Assembly: GCF_014642675.1 (NCBI RefSeq)
Contig: NZ_BMIS01000006.1
Coordinates: 62,001-126,000 of the forward strand
Length of the DNA stretch: 64,000 nt
Direction: 5' to 3'
DNA from: Nesterenkonia cremea
Lineage (GTDB): Bacteria; Actinomycetota; Actinomycetes; Actinomycetales; Micrococcaceae
Shown here: piece after piece, positions 17,116 through 24,765 of the stretch
Numbering within the stretch: the first letter of the stretch is position 1
Layout of the letters: the number at the start of each line of letters is the position of its first letter
The notes under the pieces: model-generated
Told to the model about the DNA's origin: nothing
The model's database searches: none
What the model saw: the letters and a program-made list of their open reading frames with translations, nothing else
Position numbers and translations under genes: made by a program

Positions 17116-18159
17116 TCACCGGCCGAAGAGGATCTTGGCCTCTTCGTAGCGCTCGGCGGGGACCGCCTTGAGGCCGTCCAGCGCGCTGGCGAGGTCCTCC
17201 TGGACGATCTCGGTGCCGCGCAGCGATGCCATGTGGCCCCAGGCCTTCTCATGGGCCAGGTCCAGGGCCTTCATGCCGAAGCGGGTGGCCAGGACGCGGT
17301 CGTAGCCGGTGGGGTTACCACCGCGCTGGATGTGGCCCAGCGTGGTGTTGCGGGTCTCGATGCCGGTGCGCTCTTCGATGCGCCCGGTCAGCCACTCGCC
17401 GATGCCGCCCAGGCGGGGGCGTCCGTCGGCCTCGTGGCCCTTGCCGGCAAGGGCCTCGTCGTCGCCCTCGGGGATGAAGCCCTCGGCCACCACGACCAGT
17501 GGGGAGCGGCCGCGGGAGTGGACCTGCTCCACCCATTCGCAGACCTGGTCGAGGTCGACCTTCTGCTCGGGGATGAGGATGGCGTGGGCGCCGGCGGCCA
17601 TACCGGAGTGCAGGGCGATCCAGCCCACATGGCGGCCCATGACCTCGGCGACCATGCAGCGGTGGTGGGATTCGCCGGTGGTGCGCAGCCGGTCCATGGC
17701 GTCGGTGGCGATGGAGATCGCCGTGTCGAAGCCGAAGGTGTAGTCGGTGGCCTTCAGATCATTGTCGATGGTCTTGGGCACGCCGACCACGGGGACCCCG
17801 TCGTCGGCCAGGCGCTTGGCGCCGGCCAGGGTTCCCTCGCCGCCGATGGCGATGACGGCGTCGATGTCGTGACGCTTCATCTGCTTGGCGATGTTCTCCG
17901 GGCCACCCTTGGGATGGTTGTACGGGTGGGTGCGGGAGGTGCCCAGGATGGTGCCGCCTTCGCGTGCGAGGCCGCGGACGTCGTGGCGGGTGATCTCGGT
18001 GTAGTCGCCCTCGATCAGGCCGCGCCAGCCGCCTTTGAAACCGACGAACTCGTCGCCGTAGCTCTTGATGCCGTGCAGAACGGCGGAGCGGATCACGGCG
18101 TTGAGACCGGGGCAGTCCCCGCCGGAGGTCAGCAGTCCGATGCGCATACTTGTGCTCAT
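17116..18159 (-). CDS. pfkA: 6-phosphofructokinase
   Basis: Phosphorylates fructose 6-phosphate to fructose 1,6-bisphosphate. 347 residues with the family landmarks TSGGDCPGLNAVIRS, IGGEGTLAGAKRLADD and PKTIDNDL, where the aspartates of TIDND are catalytic. The donor-specificity positions are Gly109 (GGEGT) and Lys129 (PKTIDND). Gly at the first indicates ATP rather than pyrophosphate, while Lys at the second is shared with pyrophosphate enzymes; this mixed pattern is known in ATP enzymes of actinobacteria. Two in-frame ATGs (18159, 18147) are possible; GAAGGG suits the second. Confidence 0.94.
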   Translation of the reverse strand: MSTSMRIGLLTSGGDCPGLNAVIRSAVLHGIKSYGDEFVGFKGGWRGLIEGDYTEITRHDVRGLAREGGTILGTSRTHPYNHPKGGPENIAKQMKRHDIDAVIAIGGEGTLAGAKRLADDGVPVVGVPKTIDNDLKATDYTFGFDTAISIATDAMDRLRTTGESHHRCMVAEVMGRHVGWIALHSGMAAGAHAILIPEQKVDLDQVCEWVEQVHSRGRSPLVVVAEGFIPEGDDEALAGKGHEADGRPRLGGIGEWLTGRIEERTGIETRNTTLGHIQRGGNPTGYDRVLATRFGMKALDLAHEKAWGHMASLRGTEIVQEDLASALDGLKAVPAERYEEAKILFGR

Positions 18160-18234
18160 CCCTTCATCAGATGACGAATGGTCCTGGCGACGTCGGCAGG
18201 CTGGAGAATCTTCCGGGGTTCAGTCTAATCCTCG

Positions 18235-19467
18235 TCAGCTTCCGGCGATGAGCGAACGGATCCGCTCGATGCCGCGTGCCAGGTCCTCATCGCCCAGAGC
18301 GTAGGACAGGCGCAGGAAGCCGCTGGGGCCGAAGGCCTCTCCGGGCACCACGGCCACCTTGGCCTCCTCGAGGATGAGCTCCGCCAGCTCGGCGGAGGTG
18401 GTGGGGGTCTTTCCGGCGATCCCGGCGGCGGTGCCGTCCTCGCCGAGTGCCCCGCGGACGTCCACATAGGCGTAGAAGGCGCCTTCCGGGGTGGGGCAGT
18501 CGAAGCCCGGGATGGCGTTGAGGCCCTCCACGATGGCACGACGGCGCCGATCGAAGGCGGTCTTCATCTCTTCCACCGCATCCAGCGGTCCGGTCACGGC
18601 GGTCAGCGCGGCGACCTGGGAGACGTTGGCGACGTTGGAGGTGGCGTGGGACTGCAGGTTGGAGGCGGCCTTGATGACGTCTGCGGGTCCAACCATCCAG
18701 CCTACGCGCCAGCCGGTCATGGCGTAGGTCTTGGCCACACCGTTGAGCACGACCACCTGGTCGGCCAGCTCGGGCAGCGAGGCGATGGAGGTGAACTCGG
18801 CGCCGTCGTAGGTCAGGTGCTCATATATCTCATCGGTGACCACCCACAGGCCCTTCGACGCCGCCCAGCGGCCGATCTCTGCCACGGCCTCGGGAGAGTA
18901 GACGGCACCGGTGGGGTTGGAGGGGGAGACGAAGACCAGCACCTTGGTGCGCTCGGTGACCGCGGCCTCGAGCTGGTCCACGGTGACGCGGTAGCCCTGC
19001 TCGGGTCCGGCGAAGACGTCCACGGGGACGCCGCCGGCCAGCTTGATGGACTCGGGGTAGGTGGTCCAGTACGGTGCTGGGACGATGACCTCGTCGCCGG
19101 GGTTCAGCAGCGTGGCGAAGGTGTTGTACACCGCCTGTTTGCCGCCGTTGGTGACCAGGACGTTGGAGGCGGCCAGCGGCTGACCGTCGATCCGGTATCC
19201 GGAGTCGCGGGTGGTCTTCTCGGCCAGGGCCTCGCGCAGCTCGGGCAGACCCGCTGCGGGGGAGTAGCGGTGGTGCTTGGGGTTCCGTGTGGCCTCAGCG
19301 GCGGCGTCGACGATATACTCCGGCGTCGGGAAGTCCGGTTCTCCGGCGCCGAAGCCGATGACGTCTTCGCCGGCGGCCTTCATGGCCTTGGCCTTGGCAT
19401 CGACGGCGAGTGTCGCTGATTCGGCGATGGAGCCGATGCGGTCGGAGATGCGGGAGGCAACAGGCAT
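18235..19467 (-). CDS. aspC: pyridoxal-phosphate aminotransferase, aspartate type (class I)
   Basis: Transfers the amino group between aspartate (or a related amino acid) and 2-oxoglutarate. The 410 residues hold the class I features: NPTG with Asn184, DEIYEH with Asp212 and Tyr215, and the PLP lysine Lys246 in [15 protein letters not shown]. The open frame runs far upstream across the tRNA gene; the ATG at 19467, after GAAGGA, matches the family start ([22 protein letters not shown]). Prephenate or tyrosine transamination cannot be excluded. Its position before tRNA-Trp and secE is conserved in related actinobacteria. Confidence 0.92.
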   Translation of the reverse strand: MPVASRISDRIGSIAESATLAVDAKAKAMKAAGEDVIGFGAGEPDFPTPEYIVDAAAEATRNPKHHRYSPAAGLPELREALAEKTTRDSGYRIDGQPLAASNVLVTNGGKQAVYNTFATLLNPGDEVIVPAPYWTTYPESIKLAGGVPVDVFAGPEQGYRVTVDQLEAAVTERTKVLVFVSPSNPTGAVYSPEAVAEIGRWAASKGLWVVTDEIYEHLTYDGAEFTSIASLPELADQVVVLNGVAKTYAMTGWRVGWMVGPADVIKAASNLQSHATSNVANVSQVAALTAVTGPLDAVEEMKTAFDRRRRAIVEGLNAIPGFDCPTPEGAFYAYVDVRGALGEDGTAAGIAGKTPTTSAELAELILEEAKVAVVPGEAFGPSGFLRLSYALGDEDLARGIERIRSLIAGS

Positions 19468-19544
19468 GGTGGTTCCTTCGTCGTTCGAGGAGGTCATCAT
19501 CAACCACCCTACCGGGATCGGTGAAGCGGCGTCAGGATCGCGGT

Positions 19545-19574
19545 TTGTCGTTCCGGACAGCTTCGGCGTAGACT
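19545..19574 (+). promoter_or_regulatory. promoter for tRNA-Trp and probably secE-nusG
   Basis: TTGTCG (19545-19550), an 18-base spacer and TAGACT (19569-19574), about 75 bases before the tRNA. It is the best sigma-70-like match upstream of the tRNA and secE genes. Confidence 0.5.
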
Positions 19575-19650
19575 GTTTCACCGGTGTCTTGAACACCTCT
19601 ACTGACCGTGCCTGCTGATGTAGGCTCGTGACGCTGGAGCAGGACCCCGA

Positions 19651-19723
19651 AGGGCAGTGGCGCAATTGGTAGCGCAACGGTCTCCAAAACCGTAGGTTGC
19701 AGGTTCGAGTCCTGTCTGCCCTG
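19651..19723 (+). tRNA. tRNA-Trp (CCA)
   Basis: A 73-base cloverleaf. The acceptor stem AGGGCAG pairs with CTGCCCT (19716-19722) followed by discriminator G. The anticodon stem ACGGT/ACCGT encloses loop CTCCAAA with anticodon CCA at 19684-19686, and GGTTCGAGTCC gives the T arm. CCA is not encoded at the 3' end. It sits 60 bases before secE, as in many actinobacteria. Confidence 0.97.
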
Positions 19724-19783
19724 CGCTGAGTCTCGTTTCTCGGCGGAAACACCACCCGATCCGTTCTGACAGATGGAGCCTTC

Positions 19784-20212
19784 GTGTCGCAGACGCCTTC
19801 GACTGATGAGCAGGGCTCCCCTGCTGGAGGCGACCCCAAGGGCCCGTTCGGCAAGGTGTGGCTGTTCCTCCGCCAGGTGATCGATGAGCTCAAGAAGGTC
19901 GTTGTTCCGACCCGCAGGGAGCTGACCAACTACACGCTGGTCGTCCTGGTGTTCGTGATCATCGTCATCCTGATCGTCTCCGGCCTGGACCGTGTGTTCA
20001 GCACCGGCGCAGATTGGATCTTCGGTGGGGACGGCCCGATCGAGGAGGAGGGTGTCGACGCCCCCGCTCCCGGTCCGGAGCAGGCCCCCGGCGAGGAGCT
20101 GGCCCCTGAGGATCTCGAGGATATGAACCTCGAAGACCTCGACATCGAAGGTGGCGAGGACGGCGAGCAGCTGGAGATGGAAGAGCCCGAGGGCGACGAC
20201 GCCGCCGAGTGA
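19784..20212 (+). CDS. secE: preprotein translocase subunit SecE with acidic C-terminal tail
   Basis: SecE clamps SecY in the SecYEG membrane channel. The core is clear: [20 protein letters not shown] (26-45) followed by one membrane helix at about 50-68. At 142 residues it is far longer than the usual 60-90, because of a C-terminal tail (about 85-142) with 25 acidic residues and no lysine or arginine. In the normal topology that tail is outside the membrane. The start is GTG. It is followed by nusG as in most bacteria. Confidence 0.93.
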   Translation: MSQTPSTDEQGSPAGGDPKGPFGKVWLFLRQVIDELKKVVVPTRRELTNYTLVVLVFVIIVILIVSGLDRVFSTGADWIFGGDGPIEEEGVDAPAPGPEQAPGEELAPEDLEDMNLEDLDIEGGEDGEQLEMEEPEGDDAAE

Positions 20213-20260
20213 TGCAGCAGATCGCTGCGTCAGCTGAGCATCACGGAAAGCAGGAGAGAA

Positions 20261-20968
20261 GTGTCTGAGCAGGATCTTTCGCAGGAGACTCCCGAGCAGG
20301 AGGCGACTCCCGAGGAGGAGAAGTCCTACGAGGAGCGCGCCGAGGAGCTCAGGGCTAAGCTGCGCCGTCAGCTCGGCGACTGGTACGTCGTCCACACCTA
20401 CGCCGGCTACGAGAAGCGCGTGAAGTCCAATCTGGAGACCCGTATCCAGACCCAGGACATGGAGGACTACATCTTCGAGATCCAGGTCCCCATGGAAGAG
20501 GTCGTGGAGATCAAGGGCACCCAGCGCAAGGTCGTCAACCGCGTGCGCATCCCCGGCTACGTGGTGGTCCGTATGGAGCTCACCGACGCCTCTTGGGGCG
20601 TCGTCCGCCACACCCCCGGTGTGACCGGCTTCGTGGGCAACGCCCATGACCCGCACCCGCTGACCACCAACGAGGTCTTCGACATGCTGGCCGAGCACCT
20701 GCTGGGCAAGCCGGACGCTCCGCGCAAGGCCGTCGTCGACGGCGAAGAGACGGTGGAGGGCGAAGGCACCGCCGCACCGGCATCGGATGTGAAGGTCGAC
20801 TTCGAGGTCGGCGAGTCCGTGACCGTCACCGATGGTCCGTTCGCCACCCTGCCGGCCACGATCTCCGAGATCCAGCCGGACTCCCGCCAGCTGGTGGTCC
20901 TGGTCTCGATCTTCGAGCGTGAGACCCCGGTGACCCTGAACTTCAACCAGGTCGAGAAGATCTACTGA
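20261..20968 (+). CDS. nusG: transcription antitermination factor NusG
   Basis: Binds RNA polymerase and links it to Rho or the ribosome. The NGN domain begins [20 protein letters not shown] after an acidic N-terminal extension of about 38 residues. The C-terminal KOW domain carries [20 protein letters not shown]. Between them is a longer linker (about 150-185) that is typical of actinobacterial NusG. The GTG start at 20261 follows GGAGAG. Confidence 0.96.
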   Translation: MSEQDLSQETPEQEATPEEEKSYEERAEELRAKLRRQLGDWYVVHTYAGYEKRVKSNLETRIQTQDMEDYIFEIQVPMEEVVEIKGTQRKVVNRVRIPGYVVVRMELTDASWGVVRHTPGVTGFVGNAHDPHPLTTNEVFDMLAEHLLGKPDAPRKAVVDGEETVEGEGTAAPASDVKVDFEVGESVTVTDGPFATLPATISEIQPDSRQLVVLVSIFERETPVTLNFNQVEKIY

Positions 20969-21129
20969 TCTGATCCTCTCGGCTGGGCTGCGTTCCAGCA
21001 CAACTACAGATGTCCGACGTCGCAGGTTCGCTTTGGCCTGCGGCGTCGAGCTGGTCGCTGCGCCACAGCGGCCGACCCCTCCGCCCTCGCTCCTGAGGCC
21101 GGAGGAAGCACGGAGAGTAAGGACAGATT

Positions 21130-21561
21130 ATGGCCCCCAAGAAGAAGGTCGCCGGTCTGATCAAGCTGCAGATCGAGGCAGGTGCCGCGAACCCGGCTCC
21201 GCCCATCGGTCCCGCACTGGGTCAGCACGGCGTCAACATCATGGAGTTCTGCAAGGCTTACAACGCCGCGACTGAGTCCCAGCGCGGCAATGTGATCCCT
21301 GTGGAGATCACGGTCTACGAGGACCGCTCCTTCACCTTCATCACCAAGACCCCGCCGGCAGCTGAGCTGATCAAGAAGGCCGCAGGCGTGCAGAAGGGCT
21401 CCGGTGTTCCGCACACCGAGAAGGTCGGCAAGCTGACCCAGGCCCAGGTCGAGGAGATCGCTCAGACCAAGATGGAAGACCTCAACGCGAACGACATCGC
21501 CGCCGCATCCAAGATCGTGTCCGGCACCGCTCGTTCCATGGGCATCACCGTCGACGGCTGA
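21130..21561 (+). CDS. rplK: 50S ribosomal protein L11
   Basis: 143 residues, full length. It opens with the proline-rich N-domain [20 protein letters not shown] (17-36) that contacts the GTPase centre of 23S rRNA and thiopeptide antibiotics. The C-terminal RNA-binding part ends [15 protein letters not shown]. The start is ATG behind GGAG. L11 and L1 are separated by 99 bases and should be co-transcribed from the secE-nusG region. Confidence 0.98.
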   Translation: MAPKKKVAGLIKLQIEAGAANPAPPIGPALGQHGVNIMEFCKAYNAATESQRGNVIPVEITVYEDRSFTFITKTPPAAELIKKAAGVQKGSGVPHTEKVGKLTQAQVEEIAQTKMEDLNANDIAAASKIVSGTARSMGITVDG

Positions 21562-21660
21562 ACAGCCGTACCAGACATATAGGAAGGCCCGACGCCGTCG
21601 GGCCGGTGGGAAGGGCCGAGCGCGGTCCGCGTACCACAACTGCTAAGGAGAACATCGCAG

Positions 21661-22365
21661 ATGGCAAAGCGCAGCAAAGCATACAAGGCGGCACTCGAGA
21701 AGATCGGCGAGGACGTCGTCTACTCCCCGGCTGAGGCAGTCGCACTGGCCAAGGAGATCAACCCCTCCAAGACCGACGCCACCGTCGAGGTCGCCATGCG
21801 CCTCTCGGTCGACCCCCGCAAGGCCGACCAGATGGTGCGCGGCACCGTGAACCTGCCCCACGGCACCGGTAAGACCGCCCGCGTGGTCGTCTTCACCCAG
21901 GGTGACAACGTGGTCAAGGCAGAGGAGGCCGGCGCCGACTTCGTGGGCGGCGATGAGCTGATCGCCAAAGTCGCCGACGGCTGGACCGACTTCGACGCAG
22001 CCGTGGCCTCCCCGGACATGATGGGTAAGGTCGGCCGCCTCGGTAAGGTGCTGGGTCCCCGCAACCTGATGCCGAACCCGAAGACCGGTACGGTGACCCC
22101 CGACGTCGCCAAGGCTGTCGGCGACATCAAGGGCGGCAAGATCGACTTCCGCGTCGACAAGCACTCCAACCTTCACTTCATCGTCGGTAAGACCAGCTTC
22201 GATCAGCAGCAGCTGGCGGAGAACTACGCCGCTGCTCTGGACGAGATCCTGCGTCTGAAGCCCAGCGCCTCCAAGGGTCGCTACATCCAGAGGGTCACCG
22301 TCTCCACCACCTTCGGCCCCGGCATCGCCGTGGACCCGAACGTGACCAAGGTGGTCTCCGAGTGA
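21661..22365 (+). CDS. rplA: 50S ribosomal protein L1
   Basis: 234 residues with the L1 signature around [21 protein letters not shown]1 binds the mobile L1 stalk of 23S rRNA and, in many bacteria, represses its own operon by binding the mRNA. The ATG is preceded by AAGGAGA. Two hairpins follow the stop, which separates this unit from rplJL. Confidence 0.98.
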   Translation: MAKRSKAYKAALEKIGEDVVYSPAEAVALAKEINPSKTDATVEVAMRLSVDPRKADQMVRGTVNLPHGTGKTARVVVFTQGDNVVKAEEAGADFVGGDELIAKVADGWTDFDAAVASPDMMGKVGRLGKVLGPRNLMPNPKTGTVTPDVAKAVGDIKGGKIDFRVDKHSNLHFIVGKTSFDQQQLAENYAAALDEILRLKPSASKGRYIQRVTVSTTFGPGIAVDPNVTKVVSE

Positions 22366-22398
22366 GCCTCTAGGATCTCCTGACCGGAGATCCGCACG

Positions 22399-22436
22399 CA
22401 GAGGCCCCGTTCCCTTCGCAGGGAACGGGGCCTCTG
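22399..22436 (+). terminator. rplA terminator, 16-bp perfect stem
   Basis: CAGAGGCCCCGTTCCC (22399-22414) and GGGAACGGGGCCTCTG (22421-22436) pair perfectly around TTCGCA. A smaller perfect hairpin, GGATCTCC/GGAGATCC at 22373-22393, lies just before it. Between 22437 and 22600 I see nothing else. Confidence 0.8.
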
Positions 22437-22603
22437 TCGTATCTGGCGTGTGACGTCTCCCCATGGATCCGCTGAGGTGCACAGAGGTGTCATGCCCGTG
22501 TCCAGGAAGGTGTCCACATGCCGGAAGACTGATCGAAGTCATGGGTGAGCATGAGGCTCCGGGCGCTGCGGCACTGAGGCACTGAGAGATGCAGGGTCCT
22601 CGA

Positions 22604-22633
22604 TTATGACGGCCCCGCATCTGCGTGTATAGT
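22604..22633 (+). promoter_or_regulatory. promoter of the rplJL unit
   Basis: TTATGA (22604-22609), an 18-base spacer and TATAGT (22628-22633). It lies about 270 bases before rplJ, leaving room for a long regulatory leader. Confidence 0.5.
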
Positions 22634-22639
22634 TGCATC

Positions 22640-22852
22640 TGACCAAAGACCGCCGGTCGTTGTCGTCGTGTGCAGATCAGTGGCACTGAGAAGCACGGTC
22701 ATCTGGCACCGCCAGAGTTGCGACGCAACTGTAAAGACCCTTTCGGGCGACCTGCGCAGGTGCGATGAAAGCCATTGGATCTCTCTGTTGGGACTCTGTC
22801 CTGCGGAAGAGATGAGATGAGCCCCATGCGCCTGCGCATCGGGGCATTTTTT
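22640..22852 (+). ncRNA. rplJL leader with attenuator (L10 leader type)
   Basis: About 210 transcribed bases before rplJ without a reading frame. It contains several pairable segments (for example TTGCG..CGCAA near 22717) and ends in a real intrinsic terminator: GCCCCATGCGC at 22821-22831, GCGCAT plus GGGGC, then six T at 22847-22852. In other bacteria L10 (or the L10-L12 complex) binds the leader to control read-through. The architecture fits; the exact L10 binding fold was not verified. Confidence 0.65.
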
Positions 22853-22902
22853 ATGCCTTGCGTCCGTCAGGATCGACCGGCCCACTGACCGGAAGGAGTG
22901 CC

Positions 22903-23424
22903 ATGGCGAATCCTGAGAAGGCTGCCGCCGTCGAGGAGCTGAAGGAACTCTTCAGCAGCTCGACCGCCGCAGTGCTCACGGAATACCGCGGCCTCTCCGT
23001 GGACAAGCTGCAGACCCTGCGGCGGTCCGTGCGGGAGAACGCACAGTACGCCGTGGTGAAGAACACGCTCACCGAGATTGCGGCTGAGGAATCCGGCATC
23101 GAGGCCTTCGCAGGCAAGATGACCGGCCCGTCCGCTATCGCCTTCGTGCACGGCGACGCCATCGACGTGGCCAAGGCACTGCGTGACTTCGCCAAGGACA
23201 ACCCCGAACTCATCGTCAAGGGCGGCTACATGGATGGCGCCATTCTCGATGAAGCGGGAGTGAAGAAGCTCGCGGATCTTGAATCCCGTGAGGTTCTGCT
23301 GAGCAAGATGGCTGGCGCTCTCATCGGCGCCCAGTCCAAGGCTGCGGCTACCTTCCAGGCACCGCTGTCCAAGGCCGTTCGTACGGCTGAGGCGCTGCGT
23401 GCCAAGCAGGAAGAAGCAGCCTGA
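22903..23424 (+). CDS. rplJ: 50S ribosomal protein L10
   Basis: 173 residues that form the base of the L7/L12 stalk. The N-terminal part contains AAVLTEYRGLSVDKLQTLRR, which binds the GTPase-associated centre, and the alanine-rich C-terminal helix that holds the L7/L12 dimers ends ALRAKQEEAA. The frame is open from 22858, but the ATG at 22903 has GGAAGGAG and the family start MANPEKAAAVEEL. It lies downstream of the attenuated leader. Confidence 0.97.
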   Translation: MANPEKAAAVEELKELFSSSTAAVLTEYRGLSVDKLQTLRRSVRENAQYAVVKNTLTEIAAEESGIEAFAGKMTGPSAIAFVHGDAIDVAKALRDFAKDNPELIVKGGYMDGAILDEAGVKKLADLESREVLLSKMAGALIGAQSKAAATFQAPLSKAVRTAEALRAKQEEAA

Positions 23425-23482
23425 GCTTTCAGCGCATCAACATCGCAAGATCCGCATCTAGCAACATTAAGGAGCCACTCTC

Positions 23483-23869
23483 ATGGCTAAGCTGAGCAAC
23501 GAAGAACTGATCGAGCAGTTCAAGGAGATGACCCTGATCGAGCTCTCTGAGTTCGTCAAGGAGTTCGAAGAGGTCTTCGACGTGACCGCAGCAGCTCCGG
23601 CCGCTGTCGCTGCCGCTCCGGCAGCCGGTGGCGGCGAGGCTGAGGCTGCTGAGGAGCAGACCGAGTTCGACGTCGTCCTCGAGGACGCCGGCGACAAGAA
23701 GATCGGCGTCATCAAGGAGGTGCGCGGTCTGACCTCCCTCGGTCTGAAGGAGGCCAAGGAGCTCGTCGACGGCGCTCCGAAGCCCGTCCTGGAGGGCGTG
23801 GACAAGGACGCTGCTGAGAAGGCCAAGGAGACCCTGGAGGGCGCAGGCGCCAAGATCACCCTCAAGTGA
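23483..23869 (+). CDS. rplL: 50S ribosomal protein L7/L12
   Basis: 128-residue stalk protein, present in multiple copies per ribosome. It has the N-terminal dimer domain ([17 protein letters not shown]), the alanine/proline hinge ([20 protein letters not shown]) and the factor-binding C-terminal domain EKTEFDV-like [13 protein letters not shown] through [19 protein letters not shown] precedes the ATG. The strong hairpin after it ends the rplJL unit. Confidence 0.98.
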   Translation: MAKLSNEELIEQFKEMTLIELSEFVKEFEEVFDVTAAAPAAVAAAPAAGGGEAEAAEEQTEFDVVLEDAGDKKIGVIKEVRGLTSLGLKEAKELVDGAPKPVLEGVDKDAAEKAKETLEGAGAKITLK

Positions 23870-23913
23870 TCTGTGCGGCCTGAGCCGCATTCTCCAGCTT
23901 CTGAAGCTGCATC

Positions 23914-23947
23914 GAAGGACCCCGGAGGTGAACCTCCGGGGTCCTTC
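23914..23947 (+). terminator. rplL terminator, 16-bp perfect stem
   Basis: GAAGGACCCCGGAGGT (23914-23929) and ACCTCCGGGGTCCTTC (23932-23947) are exact reverse complements, 44 bases after the rplL stop. Confidence 0.8.
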
Positions 23948-24034
23948 TGCATCTGCAGCACTTCTCCGAGCAGCCTGACCTGGGCAGGCGTCGTCGAGAG
24001 CGCTGGGGATGCTCAGCGCCGATCTGGCGGATGC

Positions 24035-24178
24035 GTGGAGCGCCTCAGGCAATACGCCCTGGACGGATGGCAGGCCTTCTTGGATCAGCTGGCCGATGCC
24101 GACCGATCGGCGGACCTCTCCACGCGGTACGACGAGCTGCAGGAGCAGTACGGGCCCCTCACCGCTGAGCGGCAGTGA
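24035..24178 (+). CDS. possible 47-residue protein or gene remnant
   Basis: From a GTG the frame reads VERLRQYALDGWQAFLDQLA, then DADRSADLSTRYDELQEQYG and ends PLTAERQ. Composition (Leu, Asp, Gln, Glu, amphipathic pattern) resembles a real helical protein more than out-of-frame GC-rich DNA. There is no good ribosome site. It could be the tail of a decayed gene, since the frame upstream to 23873 runs through the rplL terminator. Listed with low confidence. Confidence 0.3.
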   Translation: MERLRQYALDGWQAFLDQLADADRSADLSTRYDELQEQYGPLTAERQ

Positions 24179-24180
24179 AA

Positions 24181-24254
24181 TGCCGATGCACGGTGGTTCT
24201 GCGCCTGAATGTCCTAGGCGGGCTGTCCAGAGACAGAACCCCCATGCATCGGCA
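24181..24254. repeat. 21-nt imperfect inverted repeat, 74 bp across
   Basis: TGCCGATGCACGGTGGTTCT at 24181 onward and its complement ending GCATCGGCA at 24254 match at 18 of 21 positions. The 32-base centre contains CCTAGG. It lies between a weak + strand frame and the 3' end of the 164-residue minus-strand gene. A bidirectional terminator is the simplest reading; a decayed small mobile element is possible. Confidence 0.45.
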
Positions 24255-24270
24255 GGGGAGGGCGGCGGCG

Positions 24271-24765
24271 CTAGATGCGCCGGCCGCTGCGGGGGAGCAG
24301 TCCTCCCACCACCAGCGCCAGACCGGCCAGGGTGCAGATGCCCAGCGCCACCAGCAGTGGGTCCAGGAAGACGCCGAACAGCACGGTCATCACCGTCCAG
24401 AGGGCCAGGATCAGGCACATGGCCGCGAAGACGAGTTGACCCAGCCGCGGCCCCGACTTCTGCGAAGACGACGACGCCGGCGCGGTCATAGGGGCCGAGT
24501 GCTGAGCCGTCGAGAGCGCGCCCCCGGAGTCTCCAGCCTCGGTGCCCTGCTCCGCCTCGGCGCGCTGCCACCAGCGAGGCTTCTTCTCCGGCTCCTTCCA
24601 GGTGAAGTCCTGCTCGGACTGGGCCTTCAGCGAGTCGGCCAGCAGCTCATCGATGTTCTCCGGCTCCGGAGGCATCGGCATCGTGGCGGCGGGGTCGGTC
24701 TGTTGGGGCGCCGGCCTGCGCACCTGACGGGTCGGCTCCTCGGAGGGGTTCTGGGTGGGGCTCAT
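24271..24765 (-). CDS. membrane protein coupled to the PspC/toastrack gene
   Basis: 164 residues: a proline- and acid-rich cytoplasmic N-terminal half, with ENIDELLADSLKAQSEQDF as a probable helix, then two membrane segments at about 112-132 and 136-156 and a basic end. The ATG overlaps the upstream stop by 4 bases, so it is made together with the PspC protein. No known family is recognised. It may be an accessory of the envelope-stress sensor. Confidence 0.75.
   Translation of the reverse strand: MSPTQNPSEEPTRQVRRPAPQQTDPAATMPMPPEPENIDELLADSLKAQSEQDFTWKEPEKKPRWWQRAEAEQGTEAGDSGGALSTAQHSAPMTAPASSSSQKSGPRLGQLVFAAMCLILALWTVMTVLFGVFLDPLLVALGICTLAGLALVVGGLLPRSGRRI

Noticed and set aside
17233-18174. 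Long plus-strand frame opposite pfkA
   Set aside because: The minus strand encodes a fully conserved PfkA; the opposite frame is Gly/Val/Asp-rich and motif-free.
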